DNA of 64,000 nt from Veillonella sp. (GTDB lineage: Bacteria; Bacillota; Negativicutes; Veillonellales; Veillonellaceae). Below, one piece after another: positions 34,759-43,825 of this stretch. The notes below the pieces were generated by a model. It was not told where the DNA came from. It worked only from the letters and a program-made list of their open reading frames with translations, and did not search any database. The position numbers and the translations under genes are program-made. The stretch covers positions 1,109,001-1,173,000 of the forward strand of contig NZ_JBGKFB010000001.1 of the NCBI RefSeq assembly GCF_041333735.1, given 5' to 3'. Positions within the stretch are counted from its first letter, which is position 1. Each line of letters starts with the position of its first letter.

Positions 34759-36297
34759 ATGAAAATGAAGCCTGAAGAAATCACTGCTATAATTAAACAG
34801 CAGATTCAGGACTATGATGTTGACCTCAATGTCGATGACGTGGGTACTGTTCTCGACGTAGGGGATGGCATCGCCCATATTTATGGTCTTGAAAGAGCCA
34901 TGGCCGGTGAGTTGTTAGAGTTACCACACGGCGTATATGGCTTGGTTTTGAACTTAGAATTAGATAATGTTGGTGCCGTACTATTGGGTGATGACTTCTT
35001 GATTAAAGAAGGTGACCAAGTACGCCGTACTGGCAAAATTATGGACGTACCAGTAGGTGATGCACTTATTGGTCGTGTAGTAAATCCGTTGGGTCAGCCT
35101 ATCGATGGTAAGGGTGCTATTCAAGCGACAGAACGTCGTCCTGTAGAACATCCAGCTCCTGGTATTGCGGATCGTCAATCCGTAAATGAACCTTTGCAAA
35201 CTGGTTTGAAAGCCATTGATGCAATGGTACCAATTGGCCGTGGCCAACGTGAGCTCATCATTGGTGACCGTGGTACTGGTAAAACTGCAATCGCTCTTGA
35301 TACAATCATCAACCAAAAAGGTAAAGATGTTATTTGTATCTATGTAGCTATTGGTCAAAAAGAATCTACCGTAGCTCGTGTAGTACAAAAATTAGAAGAA
35401 ACAGGTGCGTTGGATTATACAATCGTCGTTTCTGCTAGTGCTTCTACAGGTGCTCCATTACAATACATTGCTCCGTATGCAGGGGTTGCTATGGGTGAAT
35501 ACTTCATGTACAAAGGCAAACATGTACTTTGCGTATATGATGACTTAACTAAGCAAGCAGCTGCTTACCGTGCTATGTCTCTATTATTACGCCGTCCACC
35601 AGGGCGTGAAGCGTATCCAGGCGACGTATTCTACTTACACAGCCGCCTATTAGAACGTGCTGCTAAACTTTCACCAGAACTTGGCGGTGGTTCTATTACA
35701 GCGTTGCCAATCATTGAAACACAAGCGGGTGACGTATCTGCATACATCCCAACAAACGTAATCTCCATCACTGATGGTCAAATTTTCTTGGGGACAGATA
35801 TGTTCTACTCTGGTATCCGTCCAGCTGTTGACGTAGGTTTGTCCGTATCCCGTGTAGGTGGTAGTGCACAAACTAAAGCGATGAAACAAGTAGCAGGCCA
35901 ATTGCGTTTGGACCTTGCACAATATCGTGAATTGGCAGCCTTCGCACAGTTCGGTTCTGATCTTGATGCGGCTACTAAAGCACAATTAGACCGCGGTGAA
36001 CGTTTGACTGAAATGTTAAAACAAGGTCAATATGAACCTATGAGCGTAGCAGAAATGGTTATCAATCTTTACGCTGGTACAAAAGGATACTTAGCTAATA
36101 TTCAAGTAGATGATGTATTATCATTTGAAGCTGAACTTTTACGTTTTATAAAAGCTAACTATCCTGAAATTATCACGAATATTGAAACGTCTAAGAAAAT
36201 TGATGAAGATACTGAAAATCTATTGAAGCAAGCAATCCCAGAATGTGTAGAAGCATTTGGTTCTACGCATACATTAGTGTCTCATAAGGAGGCGTAA
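34759..36297 (+). CDS. atpA: ATP synthase F1 subunit alpha
   Basis: A 512-residue non-catalytic nucleotide-binding subunit. Walker A is GDRGTGKT, the N-terminal beta-barrel has VGDGIAHIYGLE, and the family signature PAVDVGLSVSRVGGSAQ lies at about residues 355-371. An internal arginine in this last segment is the Arg finger completing the beta catalytic site. The length is standard. Confidence 0.97.
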   Translation: MKMKPEEITAIIKQQIQDYDVDLNVDDVGTVLDVGDGIAHIYGLERAMAGELLELPHGVYGLVLNLELDNVGAVLLGDDFLIKEGDQVRRTGKIMDVPVGDALIGRVVNPLGQPIDGKGAIQATERRPVEHPAPGIADRQSVNEPLQTGLKAIDAMVPIGRGQRELIIGDRGTGKTAIALDTIINQKGKDVICIYVAIGQKESTVARVVQKLEETGALDYTIVVSASASTGAPLQYIAPYAGVAMGEYFMYKGKHVLCVYDDLTKQAAAYRAMSLLLRRPPGREAYPGDVFYLHSRLLERAAKLSPELGGGSITALPIIETQAGDVSAYIPTNVISITDGQIFLGTDMFYSGIRPAVDVGLSVSRVGGSAQTKAMKQVAGQLRLDLAQYRELAAFAQFGSDLDAATKAQLDRGERLTEMLKQGQYEPMSVAEMVINLYAGTKGYLANIQVDDVLSFEAELLRFIKANYPEIITNIETSKKIDEDTENLLKQAIPECVEAFGSTHTLVSHKEA

Positions 36298-36300
36298 TGT

Positions 36301-37155
36301 ATGGCTAGTGCACAAGATTTGCGAAAACGCATAAAAAGTGTTACCAATACGCAACAAATTACAAAAGCGATGAAGATGGTTGCTTCAGCTCGTCTTCGTA
36401 GGGCACAAACAAAAGCGGAATCTACACGTCCTTACGCAGAAAAAATTGGGCAAATCTTGCGTCATATGTCTAATAGTGATTTAGAAGGCTTTAGCAGTCC
36501 TTTACTAGAGGTACGTCCTATAAAGCGTACGTGCTATATAGTAATAGGTGCTGATAAGGGCCTTGCAGGGGCATTCTCGTCTAATGTATTGAAATTTGCT
36601 ATGGAGCAATTGCATGGCAAATCTTCCGATACATATCGTGTTATCACGGCTGGTAAAAAGCCAAGAGACAGCATGAAATCCAGAGGAATTCATATCGATA
36701 AGTCCTATGCGGGCTTCTCTGATAAACCTTCCTATGAACATGCGCGTGCCATTATGCATGAAGCACTTTCACTATACGAACGTCATGAAGTTGACGAAGT
36801 CATCATGATCTATACACGTTTTGTAAATTCTATGACGCAAATTGCACAGGCTGAGCGCTTGTTGCCAATAGAGCAACCACAAGATGAGGTAAAAGGGGAA
36901 GAATATGACTTTATGCCTTCCGCTGTATCTGTCTTGGAGGCGTTGCTACCAAAATATTTAGAAATTACTGTTTATAATGGATTGTTGCAATCTGCAGCAA
37001 GTGAACTTGGTGCTCGCATGACAGCTATGACATCTGCTACAGACAATGCAGGGGAACTCATTGATTCCTTGGGGCTTGAATATAACAAGTTACGTCAATC
37101 TAGCATTACAAACGAAATTTCTGAAATCGTTGGTGGCGCTAATGCCTTGCAATAA
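36301..37155 (+). CDS. atpG: ATP synthase F1 subunit gamma
   Basis: A 284-residue central rotor shaft. The N-terminal helix (LRKRIKSVTNTQQITKAMKMVA) and the C-terminal helix with the signature MTAMTSATDNAGELI...YNKLRQSSITNEISEIVGGA form the coiled coil inside the alpha3beta3 ring. The middle Rossmann-like domain (YIVIGADKGLAGAFSS) is normal. It begins 3 nt after atpA. Confidence 0.96.
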   Translation: MASAQDLRKRIKSVTNTQQITKAMKMVASARLRRAQTKAESTRPYAEKIGQILRHMSNSDLEGFSSPLLEVRPIKRTCYIVIGADKGLAGAFSSNVLKFAMEQLHGKSSDTYRVITAGKKPRDSMKSRGIHIDKSYAGFSDKPSYEHARAIMHEALSLYERHEVDEVIMIYTRFVNSMTQIAQAERLLPIEQPQDEVKGEEYDFMPSAVSVLEALLPKYLEITVYNGLLQSAASELGARMTAMTSATDNAGELIDSLGLEYNKLRQSSITNEISEIVGGANALQ

Positions 37156-37173
37156 ATAAGGAGACATCTGTCG

Positions 37174-38598
37174 ATGAGTAATAATATTGGTAAAGTTGTG
37201 CAGGTCATTGGCCCAGTTGTAGACGTGCGCTTCGATGCTGGTCATTTGCCAAGCATCTACAACGCCATCAACATCTACCATGATCATAAGGCACATGATA
37301 GACAAAAAATTGTAGTAGAGGTTATGCAACACTTAGGTGATGATACTGTACGTTGCGTTGCGATGAGCTCTACTGACGGTATGACCCGTAATATGGATGC
37401 TGAAGATACTGGTGCTGCAATTGCCGTTCCTGTAGGTGAAGGTGTATTGGGTCGTATCTTTAACGTACTGGGTGAAACTGTGGACCATGATCCAGCTCCA
37501 GTTGTAGCTGACGAAAAATGGCCTATTCATCGTCCAGCACCTAAATTTGATGACCTTTCTCCAGATACACAAATCTTGGAAACAGGTATTAAGGTTGTTG
37601 ACCTTATCGCTCCATATGTAAAAGGTGGTAAAATCGGTCTTTTCGGTGGTGCTGGTGTAGGTAAAACCGTATTGATCATGGAATTGATTCACAATGTTGC
37701 TACAGAGCACGGTGGTTACTCCGTATTCTCCGGCGTAGGCGAACGTACTCGTGAAGGTAACGACTTGTGGAATGAAATGAAAGAATCCGGCGTTATCAAT
37801 AAAACGGCCCTCGTATATGGCCAAATGAATGAGCCACCTGGGGCTCGTATGCGCGTAGGTCTTACAGGCCTTACAATGGCTGAATACTTCCGTGACGTGA
37901 AGAAACAAGACGTGCTCTTGTTTATCGATAACATCTTCCGCTTTATCCAAGCGGGTTCTGAAGTATCTGCCCTCTTAGGTCGTATGCCATCTGCCGTAGG
38001 TTACCAACCTACATTGGCTAATGACGTAGGTGCTTTACAAGAACGTATTACATCTACAAAAGAAGGTTCCATTACTTCCGTACAAGCTGTATATGTACCA
38101 GCCGATGACTTGACTGACCCTGCTCCAGCAGCGACATTCGCTCACTTGGATGCAACAACAGTATTGTCTCGTTCCATTGCGGAACTTGGTATTTATCCAG
38201 CGGTGGATCCACTCGATTCTACAAGCCGTATTTTGGACCCACATGTACTTGGCGAAGAACACTATGCAGTAGCTCGTGGCGTACAAGAAGTATTGCAAAA
38301 ATATCGCGATCTTCAAGATATTATCGCAATCCTTGGTATGGAAGAATTGTCTGACGAAGATAAATTGACTGTATCTCGCGCTCGTAAGATTCAACGTTTC
38401 TTGAGTCAACCATTCTTCGTAGCCGAAGTATTTACAGGTTCTCCTGGTAAATACGTACCATTGTCCGAAACATTGAGAGGCTTTAGAGAAATCCTTGATG
38501 GTAAACATGATGATTTGCCAGAAGGCGCATTCTACATGGTTGGTACCATTGATGAAGCCGTTCAAAAAGCAAAGGAAATGCAAGAGAAGGGGGAATAA
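37174..38598 (+). CDS. atpD: ATP synthase F1 subunit beta
   Basis: A 474-residue catalytic subunit. Walker A is GGAGVGKTV, the catalytic Glu is in GVGERTREGNDLW, Walker B is VLLFIDNIFRF, and the DELSEED equivalent is EELSDED near residue 393. The signature PAVDPLDSTSR is present. GGAG-type ribosome binding site upstream. Full length. Confidence 0.98.
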   Translation: MSNNIGKVVQVIGPVVDVRFDAGHLPSIYNAINIYHDHKAHDRQKIVVEVMQHLGDDTVRCVAMSSTDGMTRNMDAEDTGAAIAVPVGEGVLGRIFNVLGETVDHDPAPVVADEKWPIHRPAPKFDDLSPDTQILETGIKVVDLIAPYVKGGKIGLFGGAGVGKTVLIMELIHNVATEHGGYSVFSGVGERTREGNDLWNEMKESGVINKTALVYGQMNEPPGARMRVGLTGLTMAEYFRDVKKQDVLLFIDNIFRFIQAGSEVSALLGRMPSAVGYQPTLANDVGALQERITSTKEGSITSVQAVYVPADDLTDPAPAATFAHLDATTVLSRSIAELGIYPAVDPLDSTSRILDPHVLGEEHYAVARGVQEVLQKYRDLQDIIAILGMEELSDEDKLTVSRARKIQRFLSQPFFVAEVFTGSPGKYVPLSETLRGFREILDGKHDDLPEGAFYMVGTIDEAVQKAKEMQEKGE

Positions 38599-38601
38599 TC
38601 C

Positions 38602-39009
38602 ATGGCGGAACCTATGTCCCTACAGATCATCACACCTGATGCGATTGTCTTTGAAGGCAAGTCTACATTCTTTGTAGGCAAAGCCATCGATGGTCAATTT
38701 GGTGTTTTGCCAAATCATGCACCTATGATTATCGCATTAGATTTAGCGCCATTACGCATAGATCAACCAGATGGAACATCTCGTGAACTTGCCGTATTTG
38801 GTGGCTTCTGTGAAATCGAACATAATAAGGTGAGTATTGTAACCCCAGATTGCCAAGATCCATCATCCATTGATGTGGACCGTGCTCGTCGAGCTAAAGA
38901 ACGTGCAGAAGGTCGGTTATCCAATCCTACACCAGATATCGATGTAGAACGCGCAGAAGCAGCATTGCAACGTGCATTATTGCGCCTGCATGTAACTAAA
39001 CAACTATAA
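38602..39009 (+). CDS. atpC: ATP synthase F1 subunit epsilon
   Basis: A 135-residue subunit with an N-terminal beta-sandwich (MSLQIITPDAIVFEGKSTFF, GVLPNHAPMIIAL) and a C-terminal helix-turn-helix (DRARRAKERAEGRL...RAEAALQRALLRL) that can inhibit ATP hydrolysis. Last gene of the cluster, starting 3 nt after atpD; a strong terminator follows. Confidence 0.95.
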   Translation: MAEPMSLQIITPDAIVFEGKSTFFVGKAIDGQFGVLPNHAPMIIALDLAPLRIDQPDGTSRELAVFGGFCEIEHNKVSIVTPDCQDPSSIDVDRARRAKERAEGRLSNPTPDIDVERAEAALQRALLRLHVTKQL

Positions 39010-39011
39010 AG

Positions 39012-39042
39012 AAAAAGGCTAGCCATAGGGCTAGCCTTTTTC
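39012..39042 (+). terminator. Terminator of the ATP synthase operon
   Basis: AAAAGGCTAGC/GCTAGCCTTTT stem, loop CATAGG, and a T-run. Confidence 0.93.
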
Positions 39043-39157
39043 TATAGAATTTCATTTTGTTTATAGGAAACACTCATCTAACATTAAGGTCATCTGCTTA
39101 TACTAAAATTTGTCATTTAAATTTAATGACTTATTGTGTTAATTTGGAGGTTTTCTA

Positions 39158-39514
39158 ATGAACGTATCTAAAAAATCTTTCATTGCTTTTGCTGTATTAG
39201 CATGCTGTTTTGGTGCATCTACACTAGGAACACATGTAGACGCATCTTATGGTTATAAATATACTGACTCGGTTCGCCCACCAGTAGAAACTCCTACAAA
39301 TGATGCTTTTAGAGCTAACATGGTTAAACAAAATGAAGCTAATAATGCTAAATATGCTGCGACTACTAATACAAGTACAGCAAGTGCAAAAGATGATGAT
39401 TCAATTTATTACGTAAGCGATTTATCTGATTCCTTCCGTAGTTCATTTACTGCACTTTTAAGAAATGCTGGTTTTACAGAGCATCAACTTAGATTAATCG
39501 GCTTGATTCACTAA
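39158..39514 (+). CDS. Small exported protein of unknown function
   Basis: 118 residues. A signal peptide of about 30 residues (FIAFAVLACCFGASTLGTHVDA) predicts export. The mature chain has a Pro-rich, then Ala/Asn/Thr/Ser-rich disordered middle and a compact-looking end (SDSFRSSFTALLRNAGFTEHQLRLIGLIH). The family is not recognised. GGAGG precedes the ATG and a terminator follows, so it is a real single gene. It is convergent with another exported protein. Confidence 0.6.
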   Translation: MNVSKKSFIAFAVLACCFGASTLGTHVDASYGYKYTDSVRPPVETPTNDAFRANMVKQNEANNAKYAATTNTSTASAKDDDSIYYVSDLSDSFRSSFTALLRNAGFTEHQLRLIGLIH

Positions 39515-39540
39515 GTTATGTATCGTTAATAGGTGAATAC

Positions 39541-39575
39541 AAAAAGACCGTTAAGCAATTGCTTAACGGTCTTTT
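39541..39575. terminator. Bidirectional terminator
   Basis: A near-perfect palindrome, AAAAAGACCGTTAAGC and GCTTAACGGTCTTTTT, between convergent genes. Confidence 0.92.
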
Positions 39576-39584
39576 TAGTGTCTC

Positions 39585-40493
39585 TTATAATACGCTAACA
39601 CCTTTTAAGGAGTAAGCAGTATTTCTAGGTTGTTCTACTTGGAAGTCAAGTACAACTGGAGATTCAGAGTTGATGCCAGGCGCTTGATAGCGGTCACGGT
39701 CTGTTGGAATACGTTTATACGGTAATTTATCAAGTAATACAGTCATAACTTTATTCCATACAGCCTTATGTGTTGGCATTGTTAAAGAATCATCTGTTTG
39801 ATTGAATCCACTGCGTACGGTGTGAATAACTTGATCATTCACATCGTAGTAATATAACAATGCATTTACCTTTGCTGCAATGTACATTTCGCGATCATCA
39901 TTGTTATATGCATATGGGCTATTTACACCATTAATTTGTACGTATACGTCTTGTAATGGTACAGGCATGATAACAATTTCAGAGTTCTGCGCAGATGCAA
40001 TTTGCGCAAGGTCAACAGCTCTAATTTCTGCTGTTGGCGTATTAGTACTTACGATTGCTGTATCGTAGTACGGATATTTAAGTGTGTTAGATAAGCGATC
40101 AGTCATATAACGACCCAATTGTGCTGTGTTTTCATTGCGCAACTTGGCAGGTACAACAATTGTTACCTTGCGACTAGGGAAGTTCTCTAAGTGACCATCA
40201 TAATTAGAATTTGATGTGTTAATCGTCGCTTTTTCTGGGGTTCCTACAACTGGAGTAGAAACAGGTGTGTTGGCAACCTTCAAAATAGGTTGACCATTAT
40301 TATCGGATTGTAATGTAGGTGTAGTTGTATCTACATTGGATTGCACAGAGTTAATAACAACCGGTTGAGCCCTATTGGATGTTAGTTGACTCATATTAAT
40401 TGTGGCAGCACTTGCTGTAGCAAGGGTAGATGCCAATAGTACACCTAGTACTGTAAGTAGCGAACGTTTATAGCGTCCGAATTTACGAAACAT
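39585..40493 (-). CDS. Exported protein of unknown function
   Basis: A 302-residue protein with a signal peptide (SLLTVLGVLLASTLATASA). It then has a Thr/Asn-rich linker to about residue 105 and a folded domain starting at SRKVTIVVPAKLRNEN. Later, ANTAEI-like, VDLAQIASAQNSEIVIMPVPLQDVYVQING and AAKVNALLYYYDVNDQVIHTVRSGF suggest an alpha/beta fold resembling lipoprotein or outer-membrane-associated periplasmic proteins. This is a reading of pattern only; no named family was recognised. The start is behind GAGGAGG on the minus strand. Confidence 0.6.
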   Translation of the reverse strand: MFRKFGRYKRSLLTVLGVLLASTLATASAATINMSQLTSNRAQPVVINSVQSNVDTTTPTLQSDNNGQPILKVANTPVSTPVVGTPEKATINTSNSNYDGHLENFPSRKVTIVVPAKLRNENTAQLGRYMTDRLSNTLKYPYYDTAIVSTNTPTAEIRAVDLAQIASAQNSEIVIMPVPLQDVYVQINGVNSPYAYNNDDREMYIAAKVNALLYYYDVNDQVIHTVRSGFNQTDDSLTMPTHKAVWNKVMTVLLDKLPYKRIPTDRDRYQAPGINSESPVVLDFQVEQPRNTAYSLKGVSVL

Positions 40494-40564
40494 AGTTCCT
40501 CCTCTTAATAAAACTCTTTAAATTTTTACAAACAAAACAACTGGTACTATTATATCACATATAC

Positions 40565-40597
40565 AAAAAAAAGAAGCAAGCTTTATGCTTGCTTCTT
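40565..40597 (-). terminator. Terminator of the Asn-Glu-Val tRNA unit
   Basis: On the minus strand AAGAAGCAAGC/GCTTGCTTCTT stem with a five-base loop and a run of eight T's. Confidence 0.9.
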
Positions 40598-40601
40598 GGT
40601 C

Positions 40602-40677
<76 letters not shown>

Positions 40678-40680
40678 ATG

Positions 40681-40755
40681 TGGTGACCCGTCCGGGAATC
40701 GAACCCGGGATACCGCCGTGAAAGGGCGGTGTCTTAACCGCTTGACCAACGGGCC
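40681..40755 (-). tRNA. tRNA-Glu (UUC)
   Basis: Acceptor GGCCCGT/ACGGGTC, anticodon loop CTTTCAC, T-loop GTTCGATTC, and encoded CCA. 75 nt on the minus strand. Confidence 0.96.
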
Positions 40756-40759
40756 AGAA

Positions 40760-40835
40760 TGGCTCCTCGAGTAGGACTCGAACCTACGACCGATCGGTTA
40801 ACAGCCGATTGCTCTACCAACTGAGCTATCGAGGA
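40760..40835 (-). tRNA. tRNA-Asn (GUU)
   Basis: Acceptor TCCTCGA/TCGAGGA with discriminator G, anticodon loop CTGTTAA, and encoded CCA. 76 nt, first of the minus-strand unit. Confidence 0.96.
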
Positions 40836-41576
40836 ATGGTACGATTGTTATTATATGTTAGATTAATTATAAAAGCAAGCGTTTTTTTTAAAATTACTAT
40901 AAATCAAAAGGCGTTAATTATGACTAAAACACATAACTTTATACAAAAAATAACTTATCAAAAATAGTGATAAGCAAGTCATTAAAATTTATATAATCTA
41001 TAGAGATGAATAAACATAGATAATTCCTATATTTATAAGGGATTCATAATGTATATTTTCTTAAGAGTTAGCAATATAAGTATATTGAATATAATCGGTA
41101 TACATATGCATTGTAAAAAAGTTTAAACCTTTTATTTGAAAAGTAATATCAAGTAGCTTAAAAGCGTATTTATCATCTTAGATATACTCTGCATTTATAA
41201 GGTGCTTTTAACCTAATTCTTACCTCTAAAAGTCGATTGTGATAAAGAGTATAAAAATACTTTCAACCTATGATTAACTATGACTTTTATCACATCGTCG
41301 AAGTGATTTTTTGGGGACGAAAAAGGGTAAAAAAGTGATGTTGGCATGCCGAAATATATACAGCAATATTCATGAAAATTATTCTCAAAATATGAAAAAG
41401 CATTGAGAAAACTGTATAGTTGAGCCGTTGAAAGCCTGTATATTGTGTGTTACGATTGATGCATAGAGTTAATCTCGATGTGTATGAGATACATATATTT
41501 CATATACTCGAGAGTAAAAAGTTATCTCACGGTAATTAGAATTAATATTCAACTATGTTCCTGAGGAGGGATTATC
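40836..41576. promoter_or_regulatory. Long gene-free region upstream of fumarate hydratase
   Basis: No gene is seen in about 740 bases of AT-rich DNA, which must hold the tRNA promoter (minus strand) and the fumarase promoter. Inverted repeats present: CTTATCA/TGATAAG at 40954-40974; CGATTGTGATAAAG with CTTTTATCACATCG at 41234-41297; and CTCGATGTGTATGA with TCATATACTCGAG at 41474-41512, about 65 bp before the start codon. The last two are long enough to be regulator sites or leader RNA structures. Confidence 0.45.
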
Positions 41577-42419
41577 TTGCGCGAGATTCAAGTATCTGAA
41601 ATCACAAAAACAGTCCGTCAAATGTGTATGGACGCAGCTTACCACTTGCCAAAAGACATCTATGAAGGCTTGAAAAAAGGCCGTGAAACAGAAGAGTCTC
41701 CAGTTGGTTGCATCGTTCTCGATCAAATTATCAAAAATGCAGAAATTGCTGATGCTGAAGATCGTCCATACTGCCAAGATACTGGTATGACATTGGTATT
41801 CTTAGAAGTAGGTCAAGACGTACATTTTGTTGGTGGCGATCTTAAAGAAGCTATCAATGAAGGTGTTGCTCAAGGCTATGTAGAAGGTTACCTTCGTAAA
41901 TCCGTTGTAGCAGAACCATTGTTCAACCGTAAAAATACTCAAAACAATACACCTGCAATCATCTACATCGATATCGTTCCTGGCGATAAAGTAGAAATCA
42001 ACGTAGAACTTAAAGGTTTCGGTTCCGAAAACAAATCTGACGTAGCTATGTTGGTACCTGCAGATGGCGTTGAAGGCGTTAAAAATGCAGTTCTTGAAAT
42101 CGTAAAACATGCTGGCCCTAACCCATGCCCTCCAATCGTACTTGGCGTAGGTATTGGTGGTACTATGGACCAAGCAGCTGTTATGTCCAAAAAAGCTTTG
42201 CTTCGCGATATTAGCACTCCTCACAAAGATCCTGAGTATGCAAAATTGGAAGAAGAAATTTTGGAAATGGTTAACAAAACTGGTATCGGTCCACAATTGG
42301 GCGGCACAACAACTTGTATCGGTGTAAACATCGAATGGGGTGCAACTCATATCGCCGGCCTTCCTGTTGCTGTTACTATTATGTGTCATGCTGCTCGTCA
42401 TAAACACGTAGTACTTTAA
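41577..42419 (+). CDS. Fumarate hydratase class I, alpha subunit
   Basis: A 280-residue iron-sulfur hydratase subunit interconverting fumarate and malate; the related tartrate dehydratase alpha subunit is the alternative. The three cluster cysteines are plausible in GCIVLDQI, YCQDTGMT and GPNPCPPIV. The start is TTG 41577 (MREIQVSEITKTV) behind GAGGAGGG. The beta subunit gene follows after 19 nt. In an organism fermenting lactate through the succinate-propionate route, this enzyme would run malate to fumarate. Confidence 0.9.
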   Translation: MREIQVSEITKTVRQMCMDAAYHLPKDIYEGLKKGRETEESPVGCIVLDQIIKNAEIADAEDRPYCQDTGMTLVFLEVGQDVHFVGGDLKEAINEGVAQGYVEGYLRKSVVAEPLFNRKNTQNNTPAIIYIDIVPGDKVEINVELKGFGSENKSDVAMLVPADGVEGVKNAVLEIVKHAGPNPCPPIVLGVGIGGTMDQAAVMSKKALLRDISTPHKDPEYAKLEEEILEMVNKTGIGPQLGGTTTCIGVNIEWGATHIAGLPVAVTIMCHAARHKHVVL

Positions 42420-42438
42420 TCGGTAGGAGGTAATTACA

Positions 42439-42999
42439 ATGGCTGAAACAATTCGCATTAATACTGAAGAATATAATGAAGAGTTTTCCCGTAAATTAAA
42501 AGTTGGTGATAGCGTACTTATCACTGGCAAAATTTACTCCGCTCGTGACGCTGCTCATAAAGTTATGACTGAAGCTTTAGCACGCGGTGAAAAATTACCA
42601 ATCGATTGGACTAACAAATTCGTTTACTACCTTGGCCCAACACCTGCAAAACCTGGTGACCCAATTGGTTCCGCTGGTCCTACAACTTCTGGTCGTATGG
42701 ACGCTTACACACCAACAATGCTTGATCAAGGTATCAAAGGCATGATCGGTAAAGGTTCCCGTAAACCAGCAGTAGTTGAATCCATGAAGAAAAATGGTTG
42801 CACATACTTCGCAGCAGTTGGTGGCGCTGCAGCATTGATTGCAAAATCCATCAAAAAATACGAAGTACTTGCTTATGGTGAACTTGGTCCAGAAGCTTTG
42901 GCTGAATTGACAGTTGAAGATTTCCCTTGCATCGTAGTTGGCGATACTGAAGGTAACAACTTCTACGAACAAGGTCAAAAACCTTACAGAAAAATCTAA
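42439..42999 (+). CDS. Fumarate hydratase class I, beta subunit
   Basis: A 186-residue partner of the preceding alpha subunit. It shows VGDSVLITGKIYSARDAAHK, YLGPTPAKPGDPIGSAGPTT, SGRMDAYTP and GKGSRKPAVVESM, and later YFAAVGGAAALIAKSI, the usual order for the C-terminal domain of class I fumarases or tartrate dehydratase beta. AGGAGG site before the ATG. Terminator after the gene. Confidence 0.92.
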   Translation: MAETIRINTEEYNEEFSRKLKVGDSVLITGKIYSARDAAHKVMTEALARGEKLPIDWTNKFVYYLGPTPAKPGDPIGSAGPTTSGRMDAYTPTMLDQGIKGMIGKGSRKPAVVESMKKNGCTYFAAVGGAAALIAKSIKKYEVLAYGELGPEALAELTVEDFPCIVVGDTEGNNFYEQGQKPYRKI

Positions 43000-43017
43000 T
43001 ATCACCGTTGAGTGATT

Positions 43018-43049
43018 AAAAGAGGCTTGCATTTGCAAGCCTCTTTTTA
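43018..43049 (+). terminator. Terminator of fumarate hydratase operon
   Basis: AAAAGAGGCTTGC/GCAAGCCTCTTTT stem with a T-run. Confidence 0.93.
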
Positions 43050-43264
43050 TTTGTAGAAAATCTATATGTATCACTGTAAATGTATATATTTAATGATTAT
43101 TACATTGTTTATTAGTATGATAGTAATAAATAAAACTACTTTTATAATTACTATAGTCTTATGTAATGTTCACTTGTATTGCGTAGAGTAAAGTCTACCG
43201 ATTCTGTCCATTTTGTGATAATATACATATAGATTTATACATTCAAAGTGAGTGAGGCGATATC

Positions 43265-43816
43265 ATGACTTCTGTAGAAACTATTCGTCAGTCAGTGCGC
43301 ACAGCGATGGCTGAATTACTCGATTTGGCAAAGGTTCGAGAAGGTCAATTATTCGTTGTGGGCTGTTCCACTAGCGAAGTTATGGGTAAGAAAATAGGTA
43401 CTGATTCCCACATTGATGTGGCTCAGGTCTTATTTGATGAGATATATAAAGCAGTTAAAGCTAAAGGCCTTAATTTAGCTGTTCAATGCTGCGAACATAT
43501 TAACCGTGCGCTTGTTATGGAACGTAGCGCGGTAACATGGGAGGAAGAGGTTAATGTAGTGCCTCAACGTCATGCAGGTGGAGCTATGGCTGTTACTGCT
43601 TATGAACGTTTTGAAGATCCAGTGATGGTTGAATTTATTCAAGCTGATGCTGGTATCGATATTGGGGATACTTTTATAGGCATGCATATGAAACATGTTA
43701 CCGTACCAGTGCGCCTCAGCATTAAAGAAATTGGTGGGGCCCATGTAACAGCTTGTCGTGTTCGACCTAAGAGCATTGGTGGTGAACGTGCTGCATATAA
43801 TGAAGCGTTGATGTAG
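43265..43816 (+). CDS. YwlG-like protein (UPF0340, DUF436)
   Basis: A 183-residue cytoplasmic protein of the UPF0340 family, function unknown. Conserved blocks: FVVGCSTSEVMGKKIGTDSH, QCCEHINRALVMER, VPQRHAGGAMAVTAY, GIDIGDTFIGMHMKHV and GGAHVTACRVRPK. The clustered Cys/His/Glu residues could form a binding site. It is 9 nt upstream of the large membrane-anchored protein gene and probably co-transcribed with it. Confidence 0.9.
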   Translation: MTSVETIRQSVRTAMAELLDLAKVREGQLFVVGCSTSEVMGKKIGTDSHIDVAQVLFDEIYKAVKAKGLNLAVQCCEHINRALVMERSAVTWEEEVNVVPQRHAGGAMAVTAYERFEDPVMVEFIQADAGIDIGDTFIGMHMKHVTVPVRLSIKEIGGAHVTACRVRPKSIGGERAAYNEALM

Positions 43817-43825
43817 GGGGTTAGT

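Noticed and set aside
35671..38583. Several long antisense open frames opposite atpA and atpD
   Set aside because: These are codon-bias shadows of highly expressed genes: cysteine/phenylalanine-rich, without ribosome binding sites.
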